From: Bacteroidales bacterium UBA4284
Lineage (GTDB): Bacteria > Bacteroidota > Bacteroidia > Bacteroidales > UBA932
Length of the DNA: 15,584 bases
NCBI GenBank assembly: GCA_002395925.1
Contig: DGVM01000093.1
Location: 1 to 15,584, forward strand
Direction: 5' to 3'
This document shows positions 15,262 to 15,584 of this stretch, one piece after another (within the stretch, counting starts at the first letter, position 1; each line of letters starts with the position of its first letter). The notes beneath the pieces were generated by a model. It did no database searches, had not been told where the DNA came from, and saw nothing but the letters and a program-made list of their open reading frames with translations. The translations under genes were made by a program, and so were the position numbers.

Positions 15262-15584
15262 CTAGTAGAGCTCATCCACGGGCTCCTTGAAGTCTTCGGC
15301 TGCGGGGGCCTGGGCCTTGGGAGCGGAATGACGGGGGCGGTCATCCCTGCGGGGACGGCGCTCGCCGCGGTCCGAGGAATGGTGCTCATCGCGGCGACCG
15401 TTGCCGCGGTCACCTTCCCTGCGGGGACCACGGTCGCCTTCGCGGCGCTCACGGCGCTCGCCGCCATTGCCGCGGCCACCCTTAGGCTCCACATAGCCTT
15501 CCGGCTTCTCGGTCAGCGCCCTCATAGAGAGACGCATCTTGCCGGTCTTGGCATCGATCTCGAGGAGCTTGACATCCACCTCGT
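15262..15584 (-). CDS. pnp: Probable polynucleotide phosphorylase, C-terminal end only (S1 domain and Arg/Gly-rich tail)
   Basis: PNPase is the phosphorolytic 3'-5' exoribonuclease of bacterial mRNA turnover. The frame is open to the window's right edge, so the body of the gene lies outside. The visible start of the fragment, EVDVKLLEIDAKTGKMRLSM, matches the last strands of the S1 RNA-binding domain that ends PNPase. The following RALTEKPEGYVEP is typical of the junction in Bacteroidetes PNPases. About 75 residues of low-complexity tail follow, dominated by Arg, Gly, Asp and Glu with units such as RREGDRGPRREGDRG, and ending EDFKEPVDELY. Such tails are expected to be disordered and to bind RNA or partner proteins. 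Another S1-domain protein is possible because the catalytic cores are not visible. A GTG at 15579 is internal, not a start. Confidence 0.75.
   Translation of the reverse strand, partial: EVDVKLLEIDAKTGKMRLSMRALTEKPEGYVEPKGGRGNGGERRERREGDRGPRREGDRGNGRRDEHHSSDRGERRPRRDDRPRHSAPKAQAPAAEDFKEPVDELY

Noticed and set aside
1..15584. Mobile elements, tRNAs, rRNAs, CRISPR arrays, attachment sites, ECF sigma/anti-sigma or hybrid two-component regulators
   Set aside because: No transposase or integrase motif, no terminal inverted repeats, no cloverleaf, no regularly spaced short repeats and no regulator gene were seen on either strand.

Overview
The window looks like a chromosomal segment from a Bacteroidetes bacterium, probably a gut or rumen-type member of the Bacteroidales. 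The evidence is a SusC/SusD outer-membrane pair, many lipoprotein signal peptides, promoters of the TAnnTTTG type with a weak -33 element, and A/T-rich starts without Shine-Dalgarno sequences. Housekeeping genes bracket it: the 3' part of truB at the left edge and the C-terminal end of a probable polynucleotide phosphorylase (pnp) at the right edge. The region is therefore ordinary chromosome carrying an accessory envelope/nutrient cluster, not a plasmid or phage. I see no mobile element, tRNA, rRNA or CRISPR array.

Layout. (1) truB (1-702, +) ends at a bidirectional hairpin terminator. (2) A leftward operon, susC (7876-4508), susD (4495-2543) and a secreted calcineurin-like phosphoesterase lipoprotein (2536-758), has gaps of only 12 and 6 bases and ends at the same terminator. 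(3) A 388-base A/T-rich divergent control region (7877-8264) carries promoter elements for both directions and an inverted repeat beside the susC start. (4) Rightward from it lies a 915-residue lipoprotein with two fibronectin-III-like domains and a GLUG-like beta-helix (8265-11012), closed by a terminator. (5) A second phosphoesterase lipoprotein (11119-13236, +) is paralogous to the first and carries an extra N-terminal domain. It runs convergently into (6) a YD-repeat-like lipoprotein (14021-13227, -), with a 10-base overlap. (7) That gene is divergent from a PHP-type phosphodiesterase with a signal peptide (14076-15209, +), and the two promoters overlap. (8) A hairpin separates this from the pnp end.

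How it may work together (inference). The cluster has an outer-membrane import pair, two secreted metallophosphoesterases and an exported PHP phosphoesterase, and no glycoside hydrolase, lyase or sulfatase. This suggests capture and dephosphorylation of a phosphoester-containing substrate, not a classical polysaccharide utilisation locus. The substrate cannot be read from the sequence, and no regulator (ECF sigma/anti-sigma pair or hybrid two-component system) lies in the window.

The most unusual signal is not a gene. A base-by-base hand scan found no CATG tetranucleotide anywhere in the 15,584 bases, in coding or intergenic DNA, although about 61 would be expected by chance. Codons ending in C are common elsewhere but are replaced before ATG, which points to strong genome-wide selection or mutation against this palindrome.
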